Shown here one piece after another: positions 52,500 through 61,780 of a stretch of DNA of 64,000 bases. The translations under genes were made by a program, and so were the position numbers. The stretch spans positions 218,464 through 282,463 of the forward strand of contig JAFGLW010000030.1 of the NCBI GenBank assembly GCA_016927905.1. Direction: 5' to 3'. The notes beneath the pieces are model-generated. The model saw only the letters and a list, made by a program, of their open reading frames with translations. It was not told the DNA's origin and searched no databases. The stretch's first letter is position 1, and every line of letters starts with the position of its first letter. Source of the stretch: a candidate division CSSED10-310 bacterium. GTDB taxonomy: Bacteria > CSSED10-310 > JAFGJC01.

Positions 52500-54517
52500 T
52501 CGGCCTGGGTGTCCTTGGAATTATGGTTTGTCTTCCATTTTTTTGCTGGTGGCACCTGGAACTTTCACGGCATGACCCGAAAATTTCTTTTGCAGGCAGC
52601 CTGGTCCGCGCATGGATTTTCTCCCTGACTCATATTGCGTTGCTTGTCCTGACCCTGTCATGCACCGGATTGCTCCGGTATCCACTGGTAATCGGTCTAC
52701 ACTTGGTATCCTCGGTATTCATATTTTATCTGGCTCACTCACGAGGTGAAATCGGGACGGTCGGAAGAATCATCAGGGCGTTCAGGGAACGGCTGGGTGA
52801 CCTGCAGAGGCAGTCCCGTCAAGCGCCGGCCCTGGCAATCATGATCGTTTTCATCGCATGGACCGTTCTGTGGAGCGGCGCCTGCAGTTTCGTTCAGCCG
52901 GTGCACCAGTACGACGATCTGTCATACCATCTGCCCGTCAGCGCCCTGCTGGCATCCACCGGATCGCTTTGGTCCCTGGGACCCATGGCTGATTATATCC
53001 GGAGTATACATTTGATTTATGCCTGGACTGCCGTAATCGTTGCCGACAGCCATGTTCTGAGCGTGATCCATTTTTCTTTTCTCATTCTCGCTGGGTTCAG
53101 TTGTTACGCTGTAATGCGCAAGTTGGAAATACCGGTATTGCCCGCAGTCTTCCTGGCAGGATGCGCTATGATTTCACCCCTTTTCCTGCTCGAGTCCGTA
53201 ACGGCTTATGTGGATATCGCCGTCGCCGCGTTATTCATTGCGTCCGTCCACCAGGGCATGGAGTGGAAACGGTCGGGCAGTTTCCGTGCTTTTATCGGGA
53301 TGGTGTGCGCGATGAGCCTGCTGCAGGGAACGAAAATATATGCAGTCGCCTATATTGCGGTCCTGCTGATCTGGCTGTTGATTGAACTCGGATCGGACTG
53401 GCGCAGGCTGCTGAATACGCTCAATGCGGGGATCCTGGCTGCGGGCCTGATCGCCGGGTCTTTCGGAATGGGCTTGAAAGTCGCCATGCACGGCAATCCG
53501 GTCTATCCGTACTCGGTTAAAATATGCGGGAAGACCATTTTGCCGGGTGTCGAATCGGTTCAGGATCTGAAGCTGGGGTACCGCCCGGTACCGGAATTTC
53601 TGGCGCAGAGGATCAAAGCGCCGGAAGATGTCATGAACAACCACGCGTTCCGACTGCTGGTTTCATGGATGGAACTGGGATCTATCGATCACCACCGGAT
53701 ACACGCCGTTACCGGCGGCATGGGAGCATTGGCGGCGGTGCTGCTGATTCCGGCGGGGATCGCCGGGATTTTGTTGCGGGGGCGGAACGGATTAAAATTC
53801 GGGGTGCTGATTCTCCTGGCTGCAGCCATCCCCGCCTCGCACATCATCCGGTTTACACCCATGCTGCCCTTTTTATTCGCCGTTTCGGCCGGCTTGTGGC
53901 TGGGTCGCTCTCGAATGTATCCGTGGATTGTCCCGGTCACGGTCTTGATTCCGGTCACCTCACTCGATTTCTGGGCGCCATCAATCGCCTCGGATTATTC
54001 GGAGTGTTTCTATCGGGGTCCGATCGCCGAGATAACAGGCATGCAGCCGGGTTGGAGTCTGGTCATATTCGGAGTGCCGGTGGTTTTGGGTCTGATTCTG
54101 GCGGTAATGAGAACCGGTCACTGGCCCGCCCTGTTTTTCCTGCCGGCGCTAATCACGACGGTGTGCTTGGCGATCGCCTACCCCGATCCGGTGCGGATCT
54201 TGAAGTGGGTTGCTATGGACCATGAGACGGCTCTCCGGGCAATCCTGGATGAACGGCCCCTTTCTGGGCATCCCCGCTTGAAGCAGGATATCGACCGGGT
54301 TCTATCGGCCGGGGCTTGTGCCGATGCGCAGACCACATTCTATTTCCGGGGGGAACCTTTCCGACCCCTGATCGGGCTGGCATTGAACCGGGAGATGAGC
54401 AGCCGGCTGATCGAAGTGGAGACCCAGCCTGACAATTCGAGCCTGCTGGTCCGCGGTTATATGTACGATATATACGTTAGCGGATCTGTCGGAAATCCGC
54501 AGCCAGCCGCACGCTGA
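52496..54517 (+). CDS. GT-C-like membrane glycosyltransferase
   Basis: A 673-aa protein with about 12 membrane helices. The first large loop has HQYDDLSYHLPVSALL, the acidic pair of GT-C enzymes that use polyprenyl-phosphate sugars. A later loop (HGNPVYPYSVKICGKTILPG) resembles other ArnT/PMT-like proteins. It starts with GTG overlapping the kinase stop and ends inside the 3' end of the convergent MFS gene (41-bp overlap). Confidence 0.75.
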   Translation: MIGLGVLGIMVCLPFFCWWHLELSRHDPKISFAGSLVRAWIFSLTHIALLVLTLSCTGLLRYPLVIGLHLVSSVFIFYLAHSRGEIGTVGRIIRAFRERLGDLQRQSRQAPALAIMIVFIAWTVLWSGACSFVQPVHQYDDLSYHLPVSALLASTGSLWSLGPMADYIRSIHLIYAWTAVIVADSHVLSVIHFSFLILAGFSCYAVMRKLEIPVLPAVFLAGCAMISPLFLLESVTAYVDIAVAALFIASVHQGMEWKRSGSFRAFIGMVCAMSLLQGTKIYAVAYIAVLLIWLLIELGSDWRRLLNTLNAGILAAGLIAGSFGMGLKVAMHGNPVYPYSVKICGKTILPGVESVQDLKLGYRPVPEFLAQRIKAPEDVMNNHAFRLLVSWMELGSIDHHRIHAVTGGMGALAAVLLIPAGIAGILLRGRNGLKFGVLILLAAAIPASHIIRFTPMLPFLFAVSAGLWLGRSRMYPWIVPVTVLIPVTSLDFWAPSIASDYSECFYRGPIAEITGMQPGWSLVIFGVPVVLGLILAVMRTGHWPALFFLPALITTVCLAIAYPDPVRILKWVAMDHETALRAILDERPLSGHPRLKQDIDRVLSAGACADAQTTFYFRGEPFRPLIGLALNREMSSRLIEVETQPDNSSLLVRGYMYDIYVSGSVGNPQPAAR

Positions 54518-55733
54518 CCGGATAGACCAGCAGGCCCGCGGCAGCGGTCAGGATGAAAAGCCACCGGTATCCCAGCCAGTGAACACACAGCCCGCCCGCC
54601 AGAGGCATGAGTGACAGGATGCCGTTAATGGAATTCATCACGCCAATGCCGCCCGCGCTGGCTCGGCGGTCCGCCAGGTCCAGCGTGATGTTGGTGTACC
54701 CGATTTCAATCCCGGTCAATGCCGTTCCCATGACGAAAAATGCCACCGACAGCCAGATCATGGCATGGGTGGATCCGGAAGGAATCAAGAGGAGAATGAC
54801 CGGAGCCAGTACCGCTGGAATCGGCAGCCACCGGTAGATCAGCTGGCTGGAAAACCGGTCGTCCAGGTTGGCCCAGAGAATGTTGGACAGGATCTTGCCG
54901 GTGATCTGTGCGGCCAGGAGCAGGGCCACCTGGCGCGGATCGATGCGCATGAACTGCTTGGCATGGAGAATATAAAACGGAAGCGCCATCATCCAGACGC
55001 TGATCAGCACCTGGGCAGTTGCCAGGCGGCCGAACCCGGGTTCCAGGCTCATCTCCACCAGGGTCGAATGCAGATGATTCCGGAAACCGGGTGCATCCGG
55101 ATCGATCCGGTGCTTCGTTTCACGGACCAGTCCGAACACCGCAATGGCAATGCAGGTCAACATCCATACGATGCCGAACAATACGCCATAGTTGGCGGGA
55201 TAGGGATACCGTGCCAGAATCCAGCGAACCAGGGGTGTGCATAACAGGATTCCAATCCCGCCGATGAATTTGCGGTACCCCCACAAGCGGCCCCGGTGGG
55301 ATGCCGGCATGGATGTCCGGACAATCTCCAGAAACGCCAGGGATGAGAATCCGGTGCTGAGCTGAAGGACCGATAGGCAGATCAGACTTCCGACCAGAAG
55401 ACCAAGTCTGGAGCGGGTCAGGGGGTATACTGCAAACACCATCAGCAACAGGCTGAACAGGGCAAAGATACGGACCCAGCCGACATTCAGATAAAGTTTC
55501 ATGCGACTGGACATCCTGGGAAGAATACTGGCGGCCGGTGCCTGCATGATCGATCCGCCGGCCAGCATCAGTGCGCCGGCCAGCCCGATCACGACAGCGC
55601 TGTCTGTCAGTCCCGACAGAAACAGGGGCAGGATCAGACTGATATCCAGAAACGGGCTGGTCAACTGAAAAATGATTCCGTTCCAAACCGCCAGGCGGAA
55701 ATTGCGGGTCTGATCGGCGACGGACAGGCTCAT
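54477..55733 (-). CDS. Major facilitator superfamily transporter
   Basis: A 418-aa protein with about 12 hydrophobic helices in two halves. The loop RTSMPASHRGRLWGYRKFIGG matches the cytoplasmic signature between helices in MFS permeases, and GIGVMNSINGILSLMPLAGG lies in the second half. The substrate is unknown. The start is uncertain: ATG at 55733 is conservative; TTG at 55757 (next to GGGAGGG) or ATG at 55784 would add residues, the latter from a dispersed repeat. Confidence 0.75.
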   Translation of the reverse strand: MSLSVADQTRNFRLAVWNGIIFQLTSPFLDISLILPLFLSGLTDSAVVIGLAGALMLAGGSIMQAPAASILPRMSSRMKLYLNVGWVRIFALFSLLLMVFAVYPLTRSRLGLLVGSLICLSVLQLSTGFSSLAFLEIVRTSMPASHRGRLWGYRKFIGGIGILLCTPLVRWILARYPYPANYGVLFGIVWMLTCIAIAVFGLVRETKHRIDPDAPGFRNHLHSTLVEMSLEPGFGRLATAQVLISVWMMALPFYILHAKQFMRIDPRQVALLLAAQITGKILSNILWANLDDRFSSQLIYRWLPIPAVLAPVILLLIPSGSTHAMIWLSVAFFVMGTALTGIEIGYTNITLDLADRRASAGGIGVMNSINGILSLMPLAGGLCVHWLGYRWLFILTAAAGLLVYPVSVRLAADFRQIR

Positions 55734-55764
55734 GGTCCGAAAAATTATCCGATTCAATCCCTCC

Positions 55765-55823
55765 CTGCAACGGTCAGGTGACAATCCGGTTAACTTCTGA
55801 ATTCGATCCGGCGACTTAAACCG
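55765..55823. repeat. 59-bp dispersed repeat, copy 1
   Basis: It matches 57301-57359 in direct orientation with three mismatches. The copies flank the DUF4143 ATPase gene. One end touches the possible 5' end of the MFS gene. Confidence 0.85.
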
Positions 55824-55961
55824 GCCGGCCGCTGGGCTCGAACGATTTTATCTTGGAACTGGATGCGTAACTCGGATGAAAATTGAGGAAATCCAGAGTC
55901 GGTGGCAGACTGCTATCACAAAATGAGAATAGAAATAGTAAGATGTCCCGAATTTCACACT

Positions 55962-57095
55962 CTATACCAAAGGGACCGAGCACAACCACTTGTGTGCGGG
56001 GCGGATTTCCACGCCGTTCGGATATGTTTTTTCCCGTTTCAACTCCCTGACAAGCTGAATCATATTGACATCCGGCAGATCGCTTCGAAAAGCATCGAAG
56101 TTCGGACTCGGGCTGTCTTCCTTCCACTTCACTTCAATCATCCACCGGGGTTTCCCTTCGGATACAATACAGAAATCGAGTTCCCGACCCTCCTTGTTTT
56201 TCAGAAAATGCAGCTTCCAGTTTTCGCCCAGGGCATCTTCCCGATAATGGATTTCTTTCAGCAGCGCGCATGCGACCGTGTTCTCCAGCCTTAATCCCGG
56301 GTTGCCCGTCACCTGGCCGGTATCGTAGAAGTAGTATTTCGGTGCCTTCTGAAGGGCTCTCGCAATATTTCGATGATAGGGAGTCACCTTGAAAATCACA
56401 TACAGATTCTCGAGAATCGCCAGCCAGCGCTTGACGGTTTTGTCGGAACATTGAAGATCTCTCGAAAGCGAACTGTAAGAAACAGGGCTGCCCACGCGGT
56501 TCCGGAGCAGTTCAATCAGAAGTTCCATCTGGGTGATCTGCCGCACATTTTCGAGATCCAGCAGATCCTGCCGTAAAATGATATCCAGATGGGATTTTTT
56601 CCAGCGGTTGTAGAACCGGGTGGTTCCCGCAAGAAATGGTTCCGGAAATCCGCCACACTCCAACAGAACGTCCAGATCCTTTTCCGATCCGGCCGTATCT
56701 CCCATCTGACTGATTTCCTTCAGATCGAATGGATGCAGTCGGAACTGGAAAAAACGTCCAGCCAGCGAATCCCCCATTTTCAGGTACATATCGAGCCGGG
56801 CACTGCCGGTTACCAGAATGGCTGGCGGTATGCCTTCCGTATCGTAGACACCCTTGAGCCATGATTTCCAGCTCTTCATTTTATGGAGTTCATCAAAGAT
56901 GATGATTTCCCGGGTTCGATCCCATGATTTCTCGTGGATGCCGTACCGGTGATCCATACTGTCGTAATTGAAATAGTCATAAGACTCCGAAATCATCCTG
57001 GAAAGGGTTGCTTTGCCGCTCTGGCGGGCTCCGGTCAGCAGAACGATTTTTTGCTTCAAGTCGTTCTTTATATCCTGGATAAGATACCGTTTCAT
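55962..57095 (-). CDS. AAA ATPase with DUF4143 domain, altered Walker A
   Basis: A 377-aa protein of the common AAA_14/DUF4143 family. The P-loop reads GARQSGKATL, with Ala where Ser/Thr should follow the catalytic Lys. Walker B is EIIIFDELHKM. A winged-helix segment (SSLSRDLQCSDKTVKRWLAI) and a DUF4143 C-terminus with a PD-(D/E)XK-like core (ELDFCIVSEG ... MIEVKWKE) follow. The role of the family is unclear. The gene is flanked by two 59-bp direct repeats. Confidence 0.8.
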   Translation of the reverse strand: MKRYLIQDIKNDLKQKIVLLTGARQSGKATLSRMISESYDYFNYDSMDHRYGIHEKSWDRTREIIIFDELHKMKSWKSWLKGVYDTEGIPPAILVTGSARLDMYLKMGDSLAGRFFQFRLHPFDLKEISQMGDTAGSEKDLDVLLECGGFPEPFLAGTTRFYNRWKKSHLDIILRQDLLDLENVRQITQMELLIELLRNRVGSPVSYSSLSRDLQCSDKTVKRWLAILENLYVIFKVTPYHRNIARALQKAPKYYFYDTGQVTGNPGLRLENTVACALLKEIHYREDALGENWKLHFLKNKEGRELDFCIVSEGKPRWMIEVKWKEDSPSPNFDAFRSDLPDVNMIQLVRELKREKTYPNGVEIRPAHKWLCSVPLV

Positions 57096-57300
57096 GATGA
57101 CTATTTTGCCATGAATTCCGAAAAAGTCAAGACTTTATCGGAATCGACTCCGAAATGGTCGACGGGGTATGCGAGGGGGTAGACACCTTGCTCCTCATCC
57201 ATGACACCCGTCGTTCCGGATGAGTGAGTATTTGGGATTCCCGGTGGAGTTCGTCTTCAGCACGCAGCCGATGCAACCGCTCAGCCGGGTCCCGATGGAC

Positions 57301-57359
57301 CTGCAGCGGTCAGGTGACAATCCGGTTAACTTCTGAATTCGATCTGGCGACTCAAACCG
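57301..57359. repeat. 59-bp dispersed repeat, copy 2
   Basis: Direct repeat of 55765-55823 with three mismatches. With copy 1 it brackets the DUF4143 gene, suggesting insertion or homologous rearrangement of that cassette. Confidence 0.85.
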
Positions 57360-57375
57360 AATCCCCAGGGTTGCG

Positions 57376-57864
57376 TTGCCATTTTTGCACACGATCCTGA
57401 CTGCCCCCAAACCCCCACCGGATATATATCCGTCAAATCCCAAGACTTTAGGGGAACATATCCGGAAGCGACGGATGGATCTCGGTTTGTTTCAGCGTGA
57501 ATTGGCTGAAATGCTGGAGGTTGATGAAGGAACCATCCATAATTGGGAGTGCTCTTATCACGCGCCGAGTTCGGGGCAAGTGCCGAAAATTCTCGAATTT
57601 CTCGGACCGGATTCAATCGATTCGGATATGGTTGCCAATTACCCGGTCGAATTGAAAACGTTTGGTGATCATATCCGGAAAAAAAGATCGGAAGAGGGTC
57701 TTACCCAGAGACAACTGGCTGATCAGCTGCAGGTATCTCGTGACGCGATCTCCGATTGGGAACTTGGCCGGTCGTATCCATTTGCAATAAACAAGAGAAA
57801 AATTATCAGGTATTTAGGATATGATTCGTTTGAGCAGTATGATGTTAACTTCAAGAAAAGTTAA
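57376..57864 (+). CDS. Double XRE-type helix-turn-helix protein
   Basis: A 162-aa protein made of two similar HTH units: TLGEHIRKRRMDLGLFQREL ... GTIHNWECSYHAP and TFGDHIRKKRSEEGLTQRQL ... DAISDWELGRSYP. Each is followed by ILEFLG or IIRYLG. The start is uncertain, with TTG at 57376 being the only start-like codon early enough; the first residues overlap the edge of a repeat. It probably binds two half-sites at once as a monomer. Confidence 0.75.
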   Translation: MPFLHTILTAPKPPPDIYPSNPKTLGEHIRKRRMDLGLFQRELAEMLEVDEGTIHNWECSYHAPSSGQVPKILEFLGPDSIDSDMVANYPVELKTFGDHIRKKRSEEGLTQRQLADQLQVSRDAISDWELGRSYPFAINKRKIIRYLGYDSFEQYDVNFKKS

Positions 57865-57930
57865 CCTCTATCAATCAACAGGATAAAAAAAGATAATCTT
57901 AGATCCTCATATTTCATCTTGATAATTTGC

Positions 57931-57960
57931 GAAATAAAAGGTCCTGAAAAATCAGGACCT
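57931..57960 (-). terminator. Rho-independent terminator of the gene at 57974
   Basis: On the minus strand, AGGTCCTGA and TCAGGACCT form a perfect 9-bp stem with a 4-nt loop, followed by TTTATTT. It begins 14 bp after the stop codon. Confidence 0.85.
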
Positions 57961-57973
57961 ATCAAGAGAAGTT

Positions 57974-58204
57974 TTAAAGTTCCGTATTCTCAAACACACC
58001 ATAAGTTTTAATTATTCCGCCGCTTTTCACTATTTCTGAAGGGTTATATAGATCTTCGTGACAATACTTTAGCACCTTTGAATCTAGACGGATTAAAAGA
58101 TTTAAGTTATTCTTCAAATCTTCTTCATGGATCTTTACTCCCCTTAACATAGACTTCTCTGTTAAAAGAGCACCACAAAGCTTTTCCAGTTCGCTTAATG
58201 TCAC
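57974..58204 (-). CDS. Small AT-rich hypothetical protein
   Basis: A 76-aa protein starting at GTG 58204 with AAAGGAGG at good spacing; the upstream extension to 58264 is not needed. The sequence is helical and charged (LSELEKLCGALLTEK, LKNNLNLLIRLDSKVLKYC). No family is recognised. It has its own promoter-like boxes (58274-58303) and a strong terminator, so it is very likely expressed. Confidence 0.6.
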   Translation of the reverse strand: MTLSELEKLCGALLTEKSMLRGVKIHEEDLKNNLNLLIRLDSKVLKYCHEDLYNPSEIVKSGGIIKTYGVFENTEL

Positions 58205-58273
58205 GCTAAACCTCCTTTTAAAGAGACAAGAAATCTTTATCTCTCGCCATTTGACAATTAACAATATTCAAAC

Positions 58274-58303
58274 ATTATATCACAAATCCTCCCGGATATG
58301 CAA
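58274..58303 (-). promoter_or_regulatory. Sigma70-like promoter of the gene at 57974
   Basis: Minus-strand TTGCAT (58298-58303), an 18-bp spacer and a perfect TATAAT (58274-58279), about 70 bp upstream of the GTG start. Confidence 0.6.
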
Positions 58304-58442
58304 ACTTAAAAACTTTAAAAGCCTTTAGAACGCCAAATGATGGAATTATATCAAAAAAAGCACGGATTTCAACAGGAATTTCAAACATAGACTTGAGAGG
58401 TGATCTCCATTCTTCATACAACTCCCATTGAGATTTTATCAT
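58275..58442 (-). CDS. Possible 55-aa AT-rich protein
   Basis: ATG at 58442, stop at 58275. The product (MIKSQWELYEEWRSPLKSMF, then DIIPSFGVLKAFKVFKFAYP) has protein-like composition but a weak RBS and no recognised family. It may be a remnant of a larger AT-rich gene, since the 260 bp upstream (to 58703) are AT-rich with no frame. Confidence 0.3.
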   Translation of the reverse strand: MIKSQWELYEEWRSPLKSMFEIPVEIRAFFDIIPSFGVLKAFKVFKFAYPGGFVI

Positions 58443-58703
58443 AATTGCTGGCGACTATCCACTTTCAACACCAAATCCACGCAAGTTGATATGGTTAAAG
58501 GCGAATCCCAATATCAGCGACTCCGAACAGTCATTACATTTCAGGATAACAGACTTTGTTTTGAGAATGCAATTCTTTCTTAACCTAATTAATTGTTACA
58601 CTCAACTTTAACAGTCGCGGGCATCCAATGAAGCGTGAGCGCTTGATTTTATTGAGTCGGTTTTCTGAAAACTCGAAATCCAAGTGGCAGATTGGAGGAT
58701 TTC

Positions 58704-59620
58704 ATGTTCTTTCGGAGAAAACGGGTTGGGCCATATGAATATGTGGTCATCGCCGAAAACAAATGGGTCGACGGCAAGGTACGCCAGAGAACCCTACTCA
58801 ACCTGGGCCGGCTGGAACAGATCACGTAAAACAACACGATCGATTCCCTGATTCTTTCAGCGGCGAAGTTTTCGGAGCAGCTGGCCGTACCGAAGGCGAA
58901 TCTTCACGAAGAGATGCCTTTGAAGAACCAGAAGGTCATCGGACTGGCACTGGTATTCGAGAAACTCTGGAAGAAGACCGGGATCCAGAAGGTGATCCAT
59001 TCGCTTCTGGATGGAAGACACTTTGAATTCGATGTGGAACGGGCGGTATTTACCACTGTTCTGCATCGGATGATGCAGTCCGGATCGGACCGGTCCGGCA
59101 TGAGGTGGCTGAGCCGGAACCGGATATCCGGGACGGAATCATTGAGTCTTCACCATATGTATCGTGCGATGGACTGGCTGGGTGCGCCGGTGTCAGAATG
59201 GAATGCAGATGTGCTTCGTCTGTGACCGGGGCATGATCAAGCGGTATATCGTCTGTCTGAATCCGGAGAAGGCTGAGGCAGATGCTCAGGTACGGCAGGC
59301 CATTATTGAAAGCTTGGAATCCGCATTGAAGAAGGGGGACAAACAGCTGATCGGCAACAAGGGATACCGAAGATTTCTTCGTACGCGGGATTCCCGATTT
59401 GAGATCGACAGGAAAAAGGTTGCCGAAGATGCCCGGTATGACGGCCGATATGTATTGCGAACCGATGAAAAGCCTTGAGGATGCAGTGGTTACAGATGGG
59501 TATTCCTTTTACTGGGATATGATCCGCAACGAGCTGAATCATGTCATAGAAGGCGATCTGATCGTTTCCGGAAAACTTTTCATTTGCGTTCTGAAGTCGG
59601 TCCCGAATTGGCCAAAGTGA
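58704..59620 (+). pseudogene. IS1634-family transposase, broken
   Basis: Starts with GGAGG and ATG as in intact relatives (MFFRRKRVGPYEYVVIAENK). A TAA stops it at 58827. The frame reopens to QKVIGLALVFEKLWKKTGIQ and SLSLHHMYRAMDWLG, stops again at 59223, and continues in shifted frames (KGDKQLIGNKGYRRFL, DAVVTDGYSFY). At least three lesions and internal deletions; no terminal repeats are recognised. Confidence 0.8.
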
Positions 59621-59812
59621 TGCTGTCAATAGGCATCAAATTTCCCAAATTTATTTCCCTTATTTCACAATGAGTTAACGATTCCAATCCTGTAACTCGT
59701 TGAATATAAAGAACATCAATTCCTGGTGCCAACAAATTTCCATGCCACCACATCTTATTGATTTTAGTGAGTTATTATAAAACCACTGTTGAAGATAAGT
59801 TAATGTGGGTTC

Positions 59813-59865
59813 GCTAAAGTAAAAGGGCTCCGAAAAGCGGGGTAGCGCTAAAGTAAAAGAGCACC
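59813..59865 (+). repeat. IS21-type terminal direct repeats
   Basis: GCTAAAGTAAAAGGGCTCC (59813-59831) and GCTAAAGTAAAAGAGCACC (59847-59865), two mismatches. Multiple short repeats at the ends are typical of IS21 elements, and istA starts 55 bp later. The rest of 59621-59920 has no gene. Confidence 0.7.
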
Positions 59866-59920
59866 ACCTTCAACCCGATCCGGTTTATAAGGTTGCGACC
59901 CTAACCGGGGGTAGGAAAGG

Positions 59921-61180
59921 ATGTTGAAGGTGGATAGATACGAGCTTATCAGAAGAGCTCACATCGTCAATCGGAAAAACATGAATGAGTTGGCGCGGGA
60001 ATATCATCATTCGAAGCGGACGATCCGGAAGATACTGGATCATATCCGGCTGCCCGGCTACCGTAGGCAGAAAGCGGTGCCGCTTCCGAGGCTGGGTCCG
60101 GTGAAGGATTGGATAGATAATATTCTTGAAAGTGACCGGAAATCGCCAAGGAAGCAGAGGCACACGGCGCTTCGGATCTATACGCGTCTTGTGTTAGAGA
60201 AAGATTATCAGGGATGTGAATCCGGGATACGGCAGCATGTGCGGCGGTGGAAGCAGTCCCGTACAGAAGCCGAGAGTTTTGTGAGGTTGAGTTACGAGCC
60301 TGGGATGGATGCGCAGGCGGATTATGGAGAGGCCCAGGTAGTGATGAACGGAAAGCCTGAGACGGTGCATGTTCTGAGTTTGCGGATGTGCTATTCGACG
60401 AAATCGGTCCAGCAGTGTTTTCCTGGGGAAACGCGGGAATGTGTGTTTGAGGGATTGCGGCGGATTTCTGAGGAGCTTGGCGGACTCTGGCTTGATAATT
60501 TTCCGGCGGCAGTATCGAGGGTTCTTTCGGGAAGGAATCGTATTGAGACGGTAGATTTTATCGGATTCCGCTCCCACTATTTGTTCAATGCGATGTTTTG
60601 TGCCCCGGGGAAAGGGAATGAGAAGGGTCATGCGGAGACCTTGGTGGGGTATGGTCGGCGAAACTTTATGGTGCCCATTCCGGAAGTTTCGAGTTATGAG
60701 GAATTGAATTCAAGACTTTTGAAGGAATGCCGGGCGGACGAAGACCGGAAAATCCGGGGATAGCGTGTGGGGAGTTATTTGATGAGGAACGGGATCATTT
60801 GCTGAAACTTCCGGTTCATGTCCATAGCTGCCGAGTGAAGGGACCGGGAAAGGTCAACAAGTTTCAGGAAGTGGAATATGATAAGAAGCGCTACTCGGTG
60901 CCGATGAAGTATACCGGACGGGACGTGTTGGTACATGTTGGAGCCTGGGATATCGAGATTTAGTGCGATCATCGGATCATATCGAGGAAGAAACGGGTCT
61001 ATAAAGCAGAAGAAAGCGGAATAGATCCCCTGGATTATCTGGAGATCCTGGAACGCAAAGCCCGATCGGTCGGACATGCGAAAGTGTTGAAAGAGTGGAA
61101 ATTGACTGAGGTGTTTCCCCGGGTTCAGGAAGCGGTCAGGAAAAAGTATCCGGAGCCGGAGGGCGATCGGGAATATCCGA
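59921..61180 (+). pseudogene. IS21-family transposase IstA, frameshifted and truncated
   Basis: The N-terminus (YELIRRAHIVNRKNMNELAR, HHSKRTIRKILDHIR) is the IstA HTH. The DDE core is partly present (MDAQADYGEAQVV, the FNAMFCAPGKGNEKGHAE segment) but a deletion between about 60460 and 60540 is likely because the middle aspartate region is short. A stop at 60761-60763 follows a shift; the next frame reads LKLPVHVHSCRVKGPGK to 60963, and a third (YKAEESGIDPLDYLEILERK) runs to about 61180, where homology ends abruptly. Confidence 0.8.
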
Positions 61181-61578
61181 ATAGAATGGGTTGTATTTCA
61201 GGCCGAAGAAGGTCAGCACAGCATGTTTTTGTCATTCATGGGGATCCTCCTTTGGTGATTCATCAAGGGGTAGATAAGCTGGCGGCAGTCCGGTGGCGGT
61301 ATATTCGGCTATATATACTCTCAGAAGCAGGGGGATGGGTTCTGAGGAGGACGGCGGGAGTTGGGTTTGAAGGGATTCCAGCGATTTGCGGAAATCCCGG
61401 GTATTGGCCGTCTTGTCTTGGGGGTAGATCCGTGCAAGGCGTTGGCCGGTTGTCAATGGGCGTTTGAAAATGTACCACTTTTTGAGATTTTCGTTTCCTT
61501 TTTTTAAAAAGGAAATCGGGGTGTCTAGAGGGGCAAAGCGCCCTCTGGGACTTTGTCTTTGTTGATAAGAGTCAGCCA
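61181..61578. other. IS-derived non-coding stretch
   Basis: No gene supported. It probably is the non-coding end of the second, inverted IS21 copy whose istB tail begins at 61579. Open frames here lack start signals and homology. Confidence 0.4.
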
Positions 61579-61779
61579 TCATTTGTGTTCCTTGGTAAGG
61601 TTGAGTCTGTCGTGGTAATTCTTCATTCGGTAGCTGTTGCCTTTGATCTGGTTCACCCGGCAGTGATGCAGCAGGCGGTCAAGAATGGCTGTGGCGATCA
61701 CCGGATCCCCCAGGAACTCTGACCGTTCTGAAAAGATTTTGTTACTGGTGATGATGGTGCTGGTCCGTTCGCCTCTGCA
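61579..61779 (-). pseudogene. IstB C-terminal fragment (IS21 helper ATPase)
   Basis: Reads [20 protein letters not shown] and then [25 protein letters not shown], the conserved end of IstB. It runs opposite to the istA remnant, so the two come from different or rearranged IS21 copies. The first ~180 residues are missing. Confidence 0.8.
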
Positions 61780-61780
61780 G

